The notes under the pieces: generated by a model
The model's database searches: none
What the model was told of the DNA's origin: nothing
What the model saw: the letters and a program-made list of their open reading frames with translations, nothing else
Assembly (NCBI RefSeq): GCF_022952855.1
Contig: NZ_JALJDX010000219.1
Location: 62,001 to 126,000 of the forward strand
Reading direction: 5' to 3'
DNA from: Pseudomonas sp. RGM2987
GTDB lineage: Bacteria; Pseudomonadota; Gammaproteobacteria; Pseudomonadales; Pseudomonadaceae
Length of the DNA: 64,000 bases
Part shown: piece by piece, positions 34,549 to 43,921 of the stretch
Layout: the number at the start of each line of letters is the position of its first letter
How positions within the stretch are numbered: the first letter of the stretch is position 1
Program-made: the position numbers and the translations under genes

Positions 34549-35499
34549 ATGTCTGTGTTCACCCCCCTGGCTCGGCCCGAGCTGGAAACCTTTCTCGCCC
34601 CTTACGGGCTTGGCCGTCTGCTTGATTTCCAGGGGATCGCCGCCGGCAGCGAAAACACCAATTTCTTTATCAGCCTGGAGCAGGGTGAGTTCGTGCTGAC
34701 CCTGGTCGAGCGCGGCCCGGTCCAGGAAATGCCGTTCTTCATCGAGCTGCTGGACGTGCTGCACGACGCCGATCTGCCGGTGCCCTACGCCTTGCGCACC
34801 AAGGACGGCGTAGCGCTACGCGAGCTGGCGGGCAAGCCGGCGCTGCTGCAACCGCGCCTGGCGGGCAAGCACATCAAGCAGGCCAACGCGCAGCATTGCG
34901 CCCAGGTCGGCGAGTTGCTGGCGCATCTGCACCTGGCAACCCGCGACAACATGATCAAGCGCAAGACCGACCGCGGGCTGGACTGGATGCAGGAGGAGGG
35001 CGCCAAGCTGCTGTCGCACCTGGACACCGAAGCCCATGGCCTGCTTGAAGCGGCGCTGGATGAAATCGCCGTGCAAAAGACCGCGATCCTGGCGTTGCCC
35101 CGGGCCAACATCCACGCTGACCTGTTTCGTGATAACGCGATGTTCGAAGGCACGCACCTGACCGGGCTGATCGACTTCTACAATGCCTGCTCCGGGCCGA
35201 TGCTCTATGACGTCGCCATCGCCTTGAACGACTGGTGCTCGGATGACGACGGCGTGCTCGATGGCGCCAGGGCCCGGGCGCTGCTGGGGGCCTACGCCGC
35301 GCTGCGGCCGTTCACCGCCGCCGAGGCCAAGCTCTGGCCGACCATGCTGCGCGTGGCCTGCGTACGGTTCTGGTTGTCACGATTGATCGCCGCTGAGTCG
35401 TTTGCCGGGCAGGACGTGCTGATTCACGATCCGATGGAGTTTCAGCAGCGGTTGGGGCAGCGGCAGGATGTTCATACGTTGTTGCCGTTCGCCCTGTAA
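34549..35499 (+). CDS. thrB: Homoserine kinase (ThrB2/APH-fold type)
   Basis: A 316-aa enzyme phosphorylating homoserine for threonine synthesis. It has the aminoglycoside-phosphotransferase-like fold of Pseudomonas ThrB, not the GHMP fold: SENTNFFI (nucleotide loop), catalytic LPRANIHADLFRDNAMFEG and the metal-binding LIDFYNACSG. The 61-base gap from DUF2782 suggests co-transcription. In P. aeruginosa the nrdJ genes follow thrB; here only a REP doublet separates thrB from znuA. Confidence 0.92.
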   Translation: MSVFTPLARPELETFLAPYGLGRLLDFQGIAAGSENTNFFISLEQGEFVLTLVERGPVQEMPFFIELLDVLHDADLPVPYALRTKDGVALRELAGKPALLQPRLAGKHIKQANAQHCAQVGELLAHLHLATRDNMIKRKTDRGLDWMQEEGAKLLSHLDTEAHGLLEAALDEIAVQKTAILALPRANIHADLFRDNAMFEGTHLTGLIDFYNACSGPMLYDVAIALNDWCSDDDGVLDGARARALLGAYAALRPFTAAEAKLWPTMLRVACVRFWLSRLIAAESFAGQDVLIHDPMEFQQRLGQRQDVHTLLPFAL

Positions 35500-35519
35500 C
35501 AACAAAGCCGAGCGCTCTT

Positions 35520-35611
35520 GTGGCGAGGGAGCTTGCTCCCGCTTGAGTGCGAAGCGCTCACAAATCCTTGGGGCGGCTGCGCCACCCAGCGGGAGCAAGC
35601 TCCCTCGCCAC
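35520..35611. repeat. REP doublet (GAGGGAGC class)
   Basis: Arms GTGGCGAGGGAGCTTGCTCC and complement between convergent thrB and znuA. Confidence 0.9.
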
Positions 35612-35632
35612 GGGTTTTACAAAAGCAGGGGA

Positions 35633-36556
35633 TTAAAGTGATTCCAGGCAACCCGCCAAATCATTGCCCAACTTCTCCAGCAACTGCTCATACCCCTGCG
35701 CCGTCGCCGGGGTATAGCCACCCAGTGCATCCAGTTCCGCCAGTTTCACCGGTAACCCGGACACCAGGGTTTCGGCCAGGCGCGGCCGCAGGGGCGGTTC
35801 GCTGAAGACGCAGGTCTTGCCCACCGCCTGCAAGCGCGTGCGCATCGCCGCCACGTGCTGGGCGCCGGGCTGGACTTCGGCGGTCACGGCGAACACGCCG
35901 GCATGCTTGAGGCCGTAGGTGTCCTCGAAATAGTCGAATGCTTCGTGGAATACGAAATAGGGTTTGCCCGCGATCCCGGCCAGACGTGACTTCAGGCGCG
36001 CGTCCAAGGCATCGAGGCGCTGGTTGAAGTTCTTGAGGTTGTTTTGATAGCGGGCGGCATTGGCAGGATCGGCCGCGCTCAGGTCGGCGGCCATTTTTGC
36101 CGCGATCACCCGCGCGTTGATGGGCGACAGCCACAGGTGGGCGTCGATGGTGCCGGGGCGGTGGTCATGATCGTGCTCATCGCCGTCATCGTCGGTATGG
36201 GACTGACTGTCCTCGGCAAAGTGTCGCAACTTGAGCCCCGGCAGTTCCTGCACCGCCACGGAGGGCAGCGTACGCCCATTCAATACCCGCGGCAGGAAGC
36301 CTTCCATGTCCGGGCCGATCCAATACAACAAATCGACCGACTGCACCTTGCGTACATCGGATGGCCGCAACGCATAGTGATGCGGCGACGCGCCGGGTGG
36401 CAGCAGCACGTCGGGAGTACCCACACCGTCCTGCACCGCCGCTGCGATCAGCTGCAACGGCTTGATGCTGGTGAGAACCTTGACGTCGGCCTGAGCCGGG
36501 CCGATCAGCAGAAAACTTGCGACAAAAGCGACAAACAGCGAAAAAAATCGAGACAC
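35633..36556 (-). CDS. znuA: Zinc ABC transporter substrate-binding protein ZnuA
   Basis: A 307-aa periplasmic zinc-binding protein. The signal peptide (about 1-23, AQA-DVKV) is followed by the cluster A-I fold: zinc ligands in SPHHYALRPSD, HLWLSP and VFHEAFDYF. A His/Asp-rich loop (HTDDDGDEHDHDHRPG, about 120-135) is typical of ZnuA and thought to capture zinc. The start is a GTG giving MSRFFSLF, preceded by GAGTGG; another GTG three codons upstream is possible. Divergent from zur-znuC-znuB. Confidence 0.93.
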   Translation of the reverse strand: MSRFFSLFVAFVASFLLIGPAQADVKVLTSIKPLQLIAAAVQDGVGTPDVLLPPGASPHHYALRPSDVRKVQSVDLLYWIGPDMEGFLPRVLNGRTLPSVAVQELPGLKLRHFAEDSQSHTDDDGDEHDHDHRPGTIDAHLWLSPINARVIAAKMAADLSAADPANAARYQNNLKNFNQRLDALDARLKSRLAGIAGKPYFVFHEAFDYFEDTYGLKHAGVFAVTAEVQPGAQHVAAMRTRLQAVGKTCVFSEPPLRPRLAETLVSGLPVKLAELDALGGYTPATAQGYEQLLEKLGNDLAGCLESL

Positions 36557-36583
36557 GATGACCACTCGAAGAGGCGAGAACGG

Positions 36584-36598
36584 GTAACATAATAACGT
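36584..36598. promoter_or_regulatory. Candidate Zur box
   Basis: GTAACATAATAACGT in the 66-base znuA-zur divergent region is AT-rich and partly palindromic, resembling Zur operators. It would control both directions. Confidence 0.5.
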
Positions 36599-36622
36599 CT
36601 CTCACTGAACTCGTCGCTGCCC

Positions 36623-37105
36623 ATGCCTATTACCCCCCTCGCCAGTCGTCCCCACGATCACTCTCATTGCGTGCACAGCGCGCTGTCCGAGGCCGACGCC
36701 ATCTGCGCGCGCCAAGGGCTGCGCCTGACCGCCCTGCGTCGGCGGGTGCTGGAACTGGTCTGGCAAAGCCACAAGCCATTGGGCGCCTACGACATCCTGG
36801 CCGTGCTCAGCGAGCAGGACGGCCGTCGCGCCGCGCCGCCCACCGTTTATCGAGCTTTGGATTTCCTCCTCGAAAACGGCCTGGTGCATCGCATTTCGTC
36901 GCTCAACGCCTTCGTCGGCTGCAACCATCCGGAGCACGCCCACCAGGGCCAGTTCCTGATTTGCCGCGAATGCCACGCCGCCATCGAGCTGGAACAGAAG
37001 TCCATCAGCGACGCCATCGTCGCCAGCGCCCGGGACGTCGGGTTCGTGGTCGATACCCAGACCGTTGAAGTGGTCGGCCTCTGCTCCGGTTGCCAGGGGG
37101 CCTGA
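36623..37105 (+). CDS. zur: Zinc uptake regulator Zur (Fur family)
   Basis: A 160-aa Fur-family repressor of zinc uptake. The winged helix (about 25-95) contains LRLTALRRRVLELVW and APPTVYRALDFLLENGLVHR. The dimerisation/metal domain has HPEHAHQGQFLICREC (CxxC) and a second CxxC in GLCSGC for structural zinc. Divergent from znuA and translationally coupled to znuC (stop and start overlap, TGATG). Confidence 0.93.
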   Translation: MPITPLASRPHDHSHCVHSALSEADAICARQGLRLTALRRRVLELVWQSHKPLGAYDILAVLSEQDGRRAAPPTVYRALDFLLENGLVHRISSLNAFVGCNHPEHAHQGQFLICRECHAAIELEQKSISDAIVASARDVGFVVDTQTVEVVGLCSGCQGA

Positions 37106-37887
37106 TGAGCAACGCCTTGATCCGCCTCGAACAGGTGGCCGTGACCTTCGCCGGGCAGAGCGTGCTGGACAACATCCACCTGAGCGTCGAGCCAGGGCAG
37201 ATCGTCACGCTGATCGGCCCCAACGGCGCCGGCAAGACGACGCTGGTGCGCGCCGTGCTCGGTTTGCTCAAGCCGGACAGCGGCAGTGTCTGGCGCAAGC
37301 CGAAGCTGCGGATCGGCTACATGCCGCAGAAACTTCATGTTGACCCGACGCTCCCGCTGTCGGTCTTGCGCTTCCTGCGCCTGGTGCCTGGCGTGGACCG
37401 CGCACGGGCCCTGGCGGCGCTCAACGAGGTCGGCGCCGAGCAGGTGATCGACAGCCCGGTGCAGAGTATTTCCGGCGGTGAAATGCAACGCGTGCTGCTG
37501 GCCCGCGCCCTGCTGCGCGAACCGGAGCTGTTGGTGCTCGACGAGCCGGTGCAGGGCGTCGATGTGGCCGGCCAGGCCGAGTTGTACAGCCTGATCACCC
37601 GCCTGCGCGACCGTCACGGCTGCGGCGTGCTGATGGTTTCCCATGACCTGCACCTGGTGATGAGCACCACCGACCAGGTGGTCTGCCTCAATCGCCACGT
37701 CTGCTGCTCCGGGCACCCGGAGCAGGTCAGCGGCGACCCGGCGTTCGTCGAGCTGTTTGGCAAGAACGCCCCCAGCCTGGCGATCTATCACCACCACCAT
37801 GACCATGCCCACGACCTGCACGGTTCAGTGGTCATCGGCGCTCCGGTTACCCCCCACGTTCATGGAGATGGCTGCAAGCATGGCTGA
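37105..37887 (+). CDS. znuC: Zinc ABC transporter ATPase ZnuC
   Basis: A 260-aa ABC ATPase. Walker A GPNGAGKTT, signature SGGEMQRVLLARAL and Walker B LLVLDEPVQG are intact. The C-terminus is His-rich (HHHHDHAHDLHG ... HVHGDGCKHG), a feature of several zinc ATPases that may bind metal. The start MSNALIRLEQ overlaps the zur stop; the frame also allows an ATG five codons upstream. Confidence 0.94.
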   Translation: MSNALIRLEQVAVTFAGQSVLDNIHLSVEPGQIVTLIGPNGAGKTTLVRAVLGLLKPDSGSVWRKPKLRIGYMPQKLHVDPTLPLSVLRFLRLVPGVDRARALAALNEVGAEQVIDSPVQSISGGEMQRVLLARALLREPELLVLDEPVQGVDVAGQAELYSLITRLRDRHGCGVLMVSHDLHLVMSTTDQVVCLNRHVCCSGHPEQVSGDPAFVELFGKNAPSLAIYHHHHDHAHDLHGSVVIGAPVTPHVHGDGCKHG

Positions 37888-38668
37888 TTTTCTGTTGTAC
37901 GCCCTGCTTGCAGGCCTGGCCCTGGCGCTGGTGGCCGGCCCCTTGGGCTCGTTCGTGGTCTGGCGACGCATGGCCTATTTCGGCGACACCTTGTCCCACG
38001 CCGCCTTGCTCGGCGTAGCACTGGGATTTCTGCTGGACGTCAGCCCGACCGTAGCGGTGACAGTCGGTTGCCTGTTGCTGGCGGTGGTGCTGGTGACCTT
38101 GCAGCAGCGCCAGCCGCTGGCCTCCGACACGTTGCTGGGCATCCTGGCGCCGAGCACGCTGTCCCTCGGGCTGGTGGTGCTCAGCTTCATGCACGAGGTG
38201 CGCATCGACTTGATGGCGTACCTGTTTGGCGACTTGCTGGCGATCAGCCCAGTGGACCTGTCATGGATCCTCGGTGGCAGCGCGGCGGTGTTGCTGTTGC
38301 TGGTGGCGCTGTGGCGTCCGCTGCTTGCGATCACCGTGCATGAGGAGCTGGCGCGGGTCGAAGGCCTGCCCGTGACGGGTCTGCGCATGGCGTTGATGCT
38401 GTTGATCGCGGTGGTCATTGCGGTAGCGATGAAAATCGTCGGTGTGTTGCTGATTACTTCGTTGCTGATCATTCCGGCGGCTGCGGCACAGCGTCACGCC
38501 CGCTCGCCGGAACAGATGGCGCTGGGCGCAAGCCTGCTGGGCATGCTCGCGGTGTGTGGCGGGCTGGCGCTTTCCTGGTTCAAGGACACCCCGGCCGGCC
38601 CGTCAATCGTGGTCAGCGCCGCTGCGCTGTTTCTGCTGAGTTTTGTCCTGCCCCGTCGAGGGGTGTAG
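37880..38668 (+). CDS. znuB: Zinc ABC transporter permease ZnuB
   Basis: A 262-aa permease with about eight membrane helices (ABC-3 family). The conserved N-terminal segment is GSFVVWRRMAYFGDTLSHAA; LLITSLLIIPAAAA is the ATPase-contact/pore region. It overlaps znuC by 8 bases. In-frame ATGs shortly upstream (37862, 37868) are alternatives; MADFLLYALLAG fits homologues. Confidence 0.93.
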   Translation: MADFLLYALLAGLALALVAGPLGSFVVWRRMAYFGDTLSHAALLGVALGFLLDVSPTVAVTVGCLLLAVVLVTLQQRQPLASDTLLGILAPSTLSLGLVVLSFMHEVRIDLMAYLFGDLLAISPVDLSWILGGSAAVLLLLVALWRPLLAITVHEELARVEGLPVTGLRMALMLLIAVVIAVAMKIVGVLLITSLLIIPAAAAQRHARSPEQMALGASLLGMLAVCGGLALSWFKDTPAGPSIVVSAAALFLLSFVLPRRGV

Positions 38669-38705
38669 ACTTGCTCGCTTTTTGCGCAATTAGAGAGTCG
38701 CAGGA

Positions 38706-39419
38706 ATGAAGCCGTTCGCCTCCCGTTATCTGCTCCTTGTCGCGTTTTCCCTGCTGCTGGGCGCCTGCCAGAGCACCCCGCCGGTCGTCGAGGCCCCCGA
38801 TACCCGGGGCCTGGCCATCGCACAACTGGAACAAAGCCTGGCCGCCAATGAGCTGGCCACCGCTGAGGACCAGCTGGCCGCGTTGCAGGCACAGTCGTCC
38901 GCAAACCCGTCGCTGGAGCCGTATCAACGGCAACTGGCGGAGGCTTATTTGCGTCGCAGCCAGATCGACCTGCAAAAAGGTGATGTAAACGCCGCCGCGA
39001 CGGCCCTGAGCCGCGCCCGGGCATTAATGCCCAAGGCGCCGGCGCTGACCGGTGAAGTCAACGGCGCCATCGCCGAGGCCCGTAAAGCAGAGCTGGATAA
39101 AGCCGAAGCCGACCTCAAGGCCGCTGAAACCAAACCGGTCGCCAAACTGATCGACCCGAGTGCGCAAAGCACCACCATTGCGCTCAATACCGGCGATATC
39201 CAGCAAATGCGCCGGCAACTGGATGCGATTGCCGCTGATGTGGTGGCTTATCAATGTGACGTCAGCATCCAGGCACCGCGTACCGATGATTACCCATGGC
39301 TGGCGAACTTGCTGACCAAGCGGGTTAAAAAGCTCGATTCCGGATTTGATCTGAAACTGCGCAAACAGATTTTGCGCAGCGTACCGGCGCAGATGGTGCT
39401 GACTCCACGCAAGTCTTAA
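38706..39419 (+). CDS. Lipoprotein with helical (TPR-like) repeats, unknown function
   Basis: A 237-aa lipoprotein: signal peptide with lipobox LLGAC (Cys21). Residues 35-130 are Ala/Leu/Gln-rich helices spaced like tetratricopeptide repeats (AYLRRSQIDLQKGDVNAAAT); the C-terminal 100 residues are a separate domain with one Cys. It follows znuB by 37 bases, and the same gene order (znuB, this gene, metN) is found in P. aeruginosa except that katE intervenes here. No function known to me. Confidence 0.8.
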   Translation: MKPFASRYLLLVAFSLLLGACQSTPPVVEAPDTRGLAIAQLEQSLAANELATAEDQLAALQAQSSANPSLEPYQRQLAEAYLRRSQIDLQKGDVNAAATALSRARALMPKAPALTGEVNGAIAEARKAELDKAEADLKAAETKPVAKLIDPSAQSTTIALNTGDIQQMRRQLDAIAADVVAYQCDVSIQAPRTDDYPWLANLLTKRVKKLDSGFDLKLRKQILRSVPAQMVLTPRKS

Positions 39420-39423
39420 AAGC

Positions 39424-39783
39424 ATCGCGAGCAGGCTCGCTCCCACAGGGCTTTAGTAGCTGATACGAAATCCGTATTCACCCAACCATCTACTGTGGGA
39501 GCGAGCTTGCTCGCGAAAGCGGTGGGTCTGCCAAGAAGATGTTGAATGTGCCGCCGCCTTCGCGGGTAAACCCGCTCCCACAGGGTTTTGGGGCGGATAC
39601 AAGAATCTGTATACACACCCGATCCACTGTGGGAGCGGGCTTGCTCGCGAAAGCGGTGGGTCTGCCAAGAAGATGCTGAATGCGCCGCCGCCTTCGCGGG
39701 TAAACCCGCTCCCACAGGGTTTTGGGGCGGATACAAGATCTGTATGCACACCAGATCCACTGTGGGAGCGAGCTTGCTCGCGA
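39424..39783. repeat. Tandem array of GGGAGCG-class REP units
   Basis: A lone arm at 39424-39447 is followed by three starts of CTGTGGGAGCG... at 39493, 39627 and 39760, i.e. a 133-134-base unit repeated twice and begun a third time. Each unit holds a REP arm, a shared spacer (GGTGGGTCTGCCAAGAAGAT) and an opposite arm (GGTAAACCCGCTCCCACAGG). It fills the gap between the lipoprotein gene and katE. Confidence 0.9.
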
Positions 39784-39807
39784 TGGCATCCTAACGCTCG
39801 CCTATCA

Positions 39808-41946
39808 TCAAGCCGGAATCGCCTTGGCCTTGGGCTCCCGCGCCCAAACTCGATGCTGCGCAATCGCCGCAAAAAACCGCGCAAAACCGTCCGCCTCCGC
39901 ATCCTCTATCAACCCTGCATCCACCTCCAGCTTCAACTCCACCAGCAACTGCCGAGCCTCACCATGAAGCCCAATGGCCTTCAGATGCTTGTAGGCCTCG
40001 AGCACGTAATGCAACGCCACGCCGTCCCGACTCAAGGCCTTGATCGACTCCGCGCCGCCCGGTACGAACACCGCATCGAAGGCAATTGACGGCAAGCCTT
40101 CCATGGAAGCGTCCACCGCCAGCTTCTGCCCATCGGCCGTGGTCACCGGCGCGGAAGTCGGGCCGAGCACTTTGGCGTGAGCGCCCTCGGCCTTCAGGGC
40201 CTGCTTGAGCGAATCGATAATCGCCCCATCCACACCGTTCGCCACCAACACCGCGACTTTGCGGGTCTTGATATCACCCGACAGCAAGTTTGCCTGACTC
40301 AAGGCCGGGGATTTTTCCAGCGAAGGCGTCGGCACATCGACTGTGCAAGCAGTCGGCGCCGGTAGACCCAGGTTCTTCGCGACCCGTGCTGCCAGTTCCA
40401 GATCAATGTTGGCGAGGATCTCATTGACCTGCCGCGCCCGGATGAACTCGCGTTCCACCTTGCCCAGCTCAAAGCTGTAGGCGGCGATGATGTGCTCCTG
40501 CTCGTGCGGGCTCATGCTCTTGTAGAACAACCGCGCCTGGGAAAAATGATCGCCGAACGATTCGCTGCGCTGGCGGATCTTGTAGGCATCGATCCGCTCC
40601 GGATAGCTCTCGAAGCCTCCATCCGCCGGACCTGCCGGGGTTTCCTTCGGCCAGCCACCGTCGATGGAGTTCGGCTCGTAGGAGGTGCGGCCCTTGTCTA
40701 TGGTGCTGCGGTGCATGCCGTCGCGCTGGCCGTTGTGTACCGGGGTGATCGCCCGGTTGATCGGCAGTTCATGAAAATTCGGCCCGCCGAGTCGGCTGAT
40801 CTGCGTGTCGGTGTAGGAAAACAGCCGACCTTGCAGCAGTGGGTCGTTGGTGAAGTCGATACCCGGCACGATATGCCCTGGGCAGAACGCGACCTGCTCC
40901 ACCTCGGCAAAGAAGTTGTCCGGGTTGCGGTTCAGCACCATCTTGCCCAACGGCGTGATGGGCACCAGCTCTTCCGGGATCAGCTTGGTCGGGTCGAGCA
41001 GGTCGAAATCGAATTTATGCTCGTCTTCCTCGGCGACGATCTGTACGCCCAGTTCCCATTCCGGGTAGTCCCCCATCTCGATCGCCTCCCATAGATCGCG
41101 ACGGTGGTAGTCAGTATCTTTACCCGCCAGTTTCTGGGCTTCGTCCCACACCAGTGAACACGTGCCGACCTTGGGCCGCCAGTGGAATTTGACGAAGCTG
41201 CTGCGGCCCTCGGCGTTGATCATACGGAAGGTGTGCACACCGAAACCCTGCATGCTGCGCAGGCTTTTCGGAATGGCCCGGTCGGACATCGCCCAGATCA
41301 CCATGTGGGCCGATTCCGGCACCAATGAGACGAAATCCCAGAACGTGTCGTGGGCCGAGCCGCCGGTGGGGATCTCATTGTGTGGTTCAGGTTTCACCGC
41401 ATGGACAAAGTCCGGAAACTTCACCGCGTCCTGGATGAAGAACACCGGCATGTTGTTGCCCACCAGGTCGAAGTTGCCTTCGTCGGTGAAGAATTTCACG
41501 GCAAAGCCACGCACGTCGCGCACGGTATCGCCGGAACCGCGTGGACCTTGCACGGTGGAAAAGCGCACGAATACCGGAGTTTTCTTCCCCGGATCCTGTA
41601 GGAATCCAGCCTTGGTCAGCGCCGAATGCGCTTCATAGCTCTGGAAGTAACCATGGGCGCCCGTGCCGCGGGCATGAACGATGCGCTCCGGGATACGCTC
41701 GTGGTCAAAGTGCGTGATTTTTTCACGCATGATGAAGTCTTCCAGCAGCGACGGCCCGCGGGCCCCGACGCGGAGGGTGTTCTGGTTGTCGGCGATTTTC
41801 ACGCCCTGATTGGTGCGCAACGCCTGTTCGGTGGCGTCTGAGCGGAACTGCTCCAGGCTGTCGAGCTTGGCGTTGGTGTTGCCGCGATCCAGGGTGTCGG
41901 TTCCGGCCAGTTGGCTCTCGGTGCCGGTGGGCTTTTGGGTACTCAT
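39808..41946 (-). CDS. katE: Large-subunit catalase HPII (KatE)
   Basis: A 712-aa clade-2 catalase that dismutates H2O2. Heme-pocket motifs: RIVHARGTGAHG (catalytic His), NMPVFFIQDAVKFPDF (Asn) and RLFSYTDTQISRLG (proximal Tyr). The C-terminal about 150 residues form the extra flavodoxin/PfpI-like domain (KVAVLVANGVDGAI, VFVPGGAES) of large catalases. AGGAG precedes the ATG. It lies between the lipoprotein gene and metN, where P. aeruginosa has no gene, next to a REP array. RpoS control is usual for katE but was not read from sequence. Confidence 0.95.
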   Translation of the reverse strand: MSTQKPTGTESQLAGTDTLDRGNTNAKLDSLEQFRSDATEQALRTNQGVKIADNQNTLRVGARGPSLLEDFIMREKITHFDHERIPERIVHARGTGAHGYFQSYEAHSALTKAGFLQDPGKKTPVFVRFSTVQGPRGSGDTVRDVRGFAVKFFTDEGNFDLVGNNMPVFFIQDAVKFPDFVHAVKPEPHNEIPTGGSAHDTFWDFVSLVPESAHMVIWAMSDRAIPKSLRSMQGFGVHTFRMINAEGRSSFVKFHWRPKVGTCSLVWDEAQKLAGKDTDYHRRDLWEAIEMGDYPEWELGVQIVAEEDEHKFDFDLLDPTKLIPEELVPITPLGKMVLNRNPDNFFAEVEQVAFCPGHIVPGIDFTNDPLLQGRLFSYTDTQISRLGGPNFHELPINRAITPVHNGQRDGMHRSTIDKGRTSYEPNSIDGGWPKETPAGPADGGFESYPERIDAYKIRQRSESFGDHFSQARLFYKSMSPHEQEHIIAAYSFELGKVEREFIRARQVNEILANIDLELAARVAKNLGLPAPTACTVDVPTPSLEKSPALSQANLLSGDIKTRKVAVLVANGVDGAIIDSLKQALKAEGAHAKVLGPTSAPVTTADGQKLAVDASMEGLPSIAFDAVFVPGGAESIKALSRDGVALHYVLEAYKHLKAIGLHGEARQLLVELKLEVDAGLIEDAEADGFARFFAAIAQHRVWAREPKAKAIPA

Positions 41947-42174
41947 CAGGCGTAACTCCTCTTTTGCGTCCCCGCCGAGGCCGGGATTCTTGAGTGGTTT
42001 AATGAGTGACCGACCCCGTTTCGCTGCGTTCCTTTTTTGTGTCCTTTGATCGTCTTATTGCCAAATCACTGGTCCAATCGCAAATAAATGCTAAGTACCT
42101 CTATACGGACAGGCTAAAATGCGCGCCCGGCTAACCGCTGACCCTTTTCCAACGCGCCCCACAAGGTTCGCTAC

Positions 42175-43182
42175 GTGATCGAGTTTCAAAACGTCCACAA
42201 AACCTACCGGGTTGCCGGTAAGGATATCCCCGCCCTGCATCCGACCAATCTGAGGATTGAGAACGGTCAGGTCTTCGGCCTGATCGGCCATTCCGGTGCG
42301 GGAAAAAGTACCCTGCTGCGTCTGATCAATCGCCTGGAAGACTCCAGCGGCGGCAAGATCATCGTCGACGGCGAGGAAATCACCGCCTTGGACGCCAATG
42401 GCTTGCGGCGTTTCCGTCAGCAGGTCGGGATGATTTTCCAGCACTTCAACCTGTTGGCCTCCAAGACCGTCGCCGACAACGTGGCGCTACCGCTGACCCT
42501 GGCCGGCGAGTTGTCCCGCAATGAAATCGACCGGCGCGTCGCCGAGTTGCTGGCGCGGGTGGGTTTGTCCGACCACGCCAAGAAATACCCGGCGCAATTG
42601 TCCGGCGGCCAGAAGCAGCGCGTCGGCATCGCCCGCGCCCTGGCGACCAAGCCCAAGATTCTGCTGTGCGACGAGGCCACCAGCGCCCTCGACCCGCAGA
42701 CCACCGCATCGGTGCTGCAACTGCTGGCGCAGATCAACCGCGAGCTGAAGCTGACCATCGTGCTGATCACCCATGAAATGGACGTGATCCGCCGGGTCTG
42801 CGATGAAGTGGGTGTGATGGACGCCGGCGTGATCGTCGAGCAAGGCCCGGTGTCCCAGGTGTTCCTGCATCCTAAGCACCCGACCACCAAGCGTTTCGTC
42901 CAGGAAGACGAGCAGATCGACGAAAGCGAACAGCGCGACGACTTCGCCCACGTACCGGGGCGCATCGTGCGTCTGACGTTCCAGGGCGACGCAACCTACG
43001 CGCCATTGCTCGGAACCGTCGCCCGGGAAACCGGTGTGGACTACAGCATCCTGGCCGGTCGTATCGACCGCATCAAAGACACCCCCTACGGGCAACTGAC
43101 CCTCGCCATCACCGGCGGTGACATGGACGCGGCGTTTGCCCGCTTCACCGCGGCCGATGTCCACATGGAGGTGCTGCGCTGA
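42175..43182 (+). CDS. metN: Methionine ABC transporter ATPase MetN
   Basis: A 335-aa ABC ATPase for D/L-methionine import. Walker A GHSGAGKST, signature LSGGQKQR and Walker B ILLCDEATSALD are present. The C-terminal NIL domain (about 260-335) is the methionine-sensing trans-inhibition domain of MetN. The start codon is GTG. The 228-base gap to divergent katE holds both promoters; I saw no SAM riboswitch there. Confidence 0.94.
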   Translation: MIEFQNVHKTYRVAGKDIPALHPTNLRIENGQVFGLIGHSGAGKSTLLRLINRLEDSSGGKIIVDGEEITALDANGLRRFRQQVGMIFQHFNLLASKTVADNVALPLTLAGELSRNEIDRRVAELLARVGLSDHAKKYPAQLSGGQKQRVGIARALATKPKILLCDEATSALDPQTTASVLQLLAQINRELKLTIVLITHEMDVIRRVCDEVGVMDAGVIVEQGPVSQVFLHPKHPTTKRFVQEDEQIDESEQRDDFAHVPGRIVRLTFQGDATYAPLLGTVARETGVDYSILAGRIDRIKDTPYGQLTLAITGGDMDAAFARFTAADVHMEVLR

Positions 43183-43844
43183 TGGAATTTTTTGCAAACA
43201 TCGACTGGCTGGAAATCTGGCTGGCCACCGGCGACACCTTCCTGATGCTGTTCGGTTCACTGCTGTTTACCGTACTGCTCGGCTTGCCGCTCGGCGTGCT
43301 GCTGTTCCTGTGCAGCCCGCGCCAGCTGCTCGAAGCCCGGGGCGTTTATGCGCTGCTATCACTGATCGTCAACATCCTGCGCTCGCTGCCGTTCATCATC
43401 CTGTTGATCGTGATGATCCCGTTCACGGTGTTGATCACCGGCACCTCGCTGGGTGTAGCCGGGGCGATTCCACCGCTGGTAGTCGGCGCCACGCCGTTCT
43501 TCGCCCGCCTGGTGGAAACCGCCTTGCGCGAGGTCGACCGTGGCATCATCGAAGCGACCCAGGCCATGGGCGCGACCACCCGGCAGATCATCGTCAACGC
43601 CTTGCTGCCGGAAGCCCGTCCGGGCATCTTTGCCGCGATTACGGTGACAGCGATCACGCTGGTGTCCTACACGGCCATGGCCGGTGTGGTCGGCGCCGGT
43701 GGCTTGGGCGACCTGGCGATCCGTTTCGGTTACCAGCGTTTCCAGACCGATGTGATGGTGGTCACCGTGGTGTTGCTGCTGGTGTTGGTCCAGGTCCTGC
43801 AAACCGTGGGCGACAAACTGGTTGTGCATTTCTCTAGAAAATAA
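43182..43844 (+). CDS. metI: Methionine ABC transporter permease MetI
   Basis: A 220-aa permease with five membrane helices and an EAA-type loop (EVDRGIIEATQAMGATTRQI). Its ATG overlaps the metN stop by one base, so translation is coupled. Confidence 0.94.
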   Translation: MEFFANIDWLEIWLATGDTFLMLFGSLLFTVLLGLPLGVLLFLCSPRQLLEARGVYALLSLIVNILRSLPFIILLIVMIPFTVLITGTSLGVAGAIPPLVVGATPFFARLVETALREVDRGIIEATQAMGATTRQIIVNALLPEARPGIFAAITVTAITLVSYTAMAGVVGAGGLGDLAIRFGYQRFQTDVMVVTVVLLLVLVQVLQTVGDKLVVHFSRK

Positions 43845-43921
43845 GGCCTCGCGCCCATAAACCATGAGCCAGCCATTCGCTGGCAGGCGCCGCAAGCGGG
43901 CGCCCAAAAGGAGTTAGCTGA

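Noticed and set aside
39493..39783. CRISPR array
   Set aside because: Units are 133 bases with conserved spacers and REP arms; no cas genes.
41947..42174. SAM riboswitch upstream of metN
   Set aside because: No characteristic core elements seen; only ordinary promoter-like sequence.
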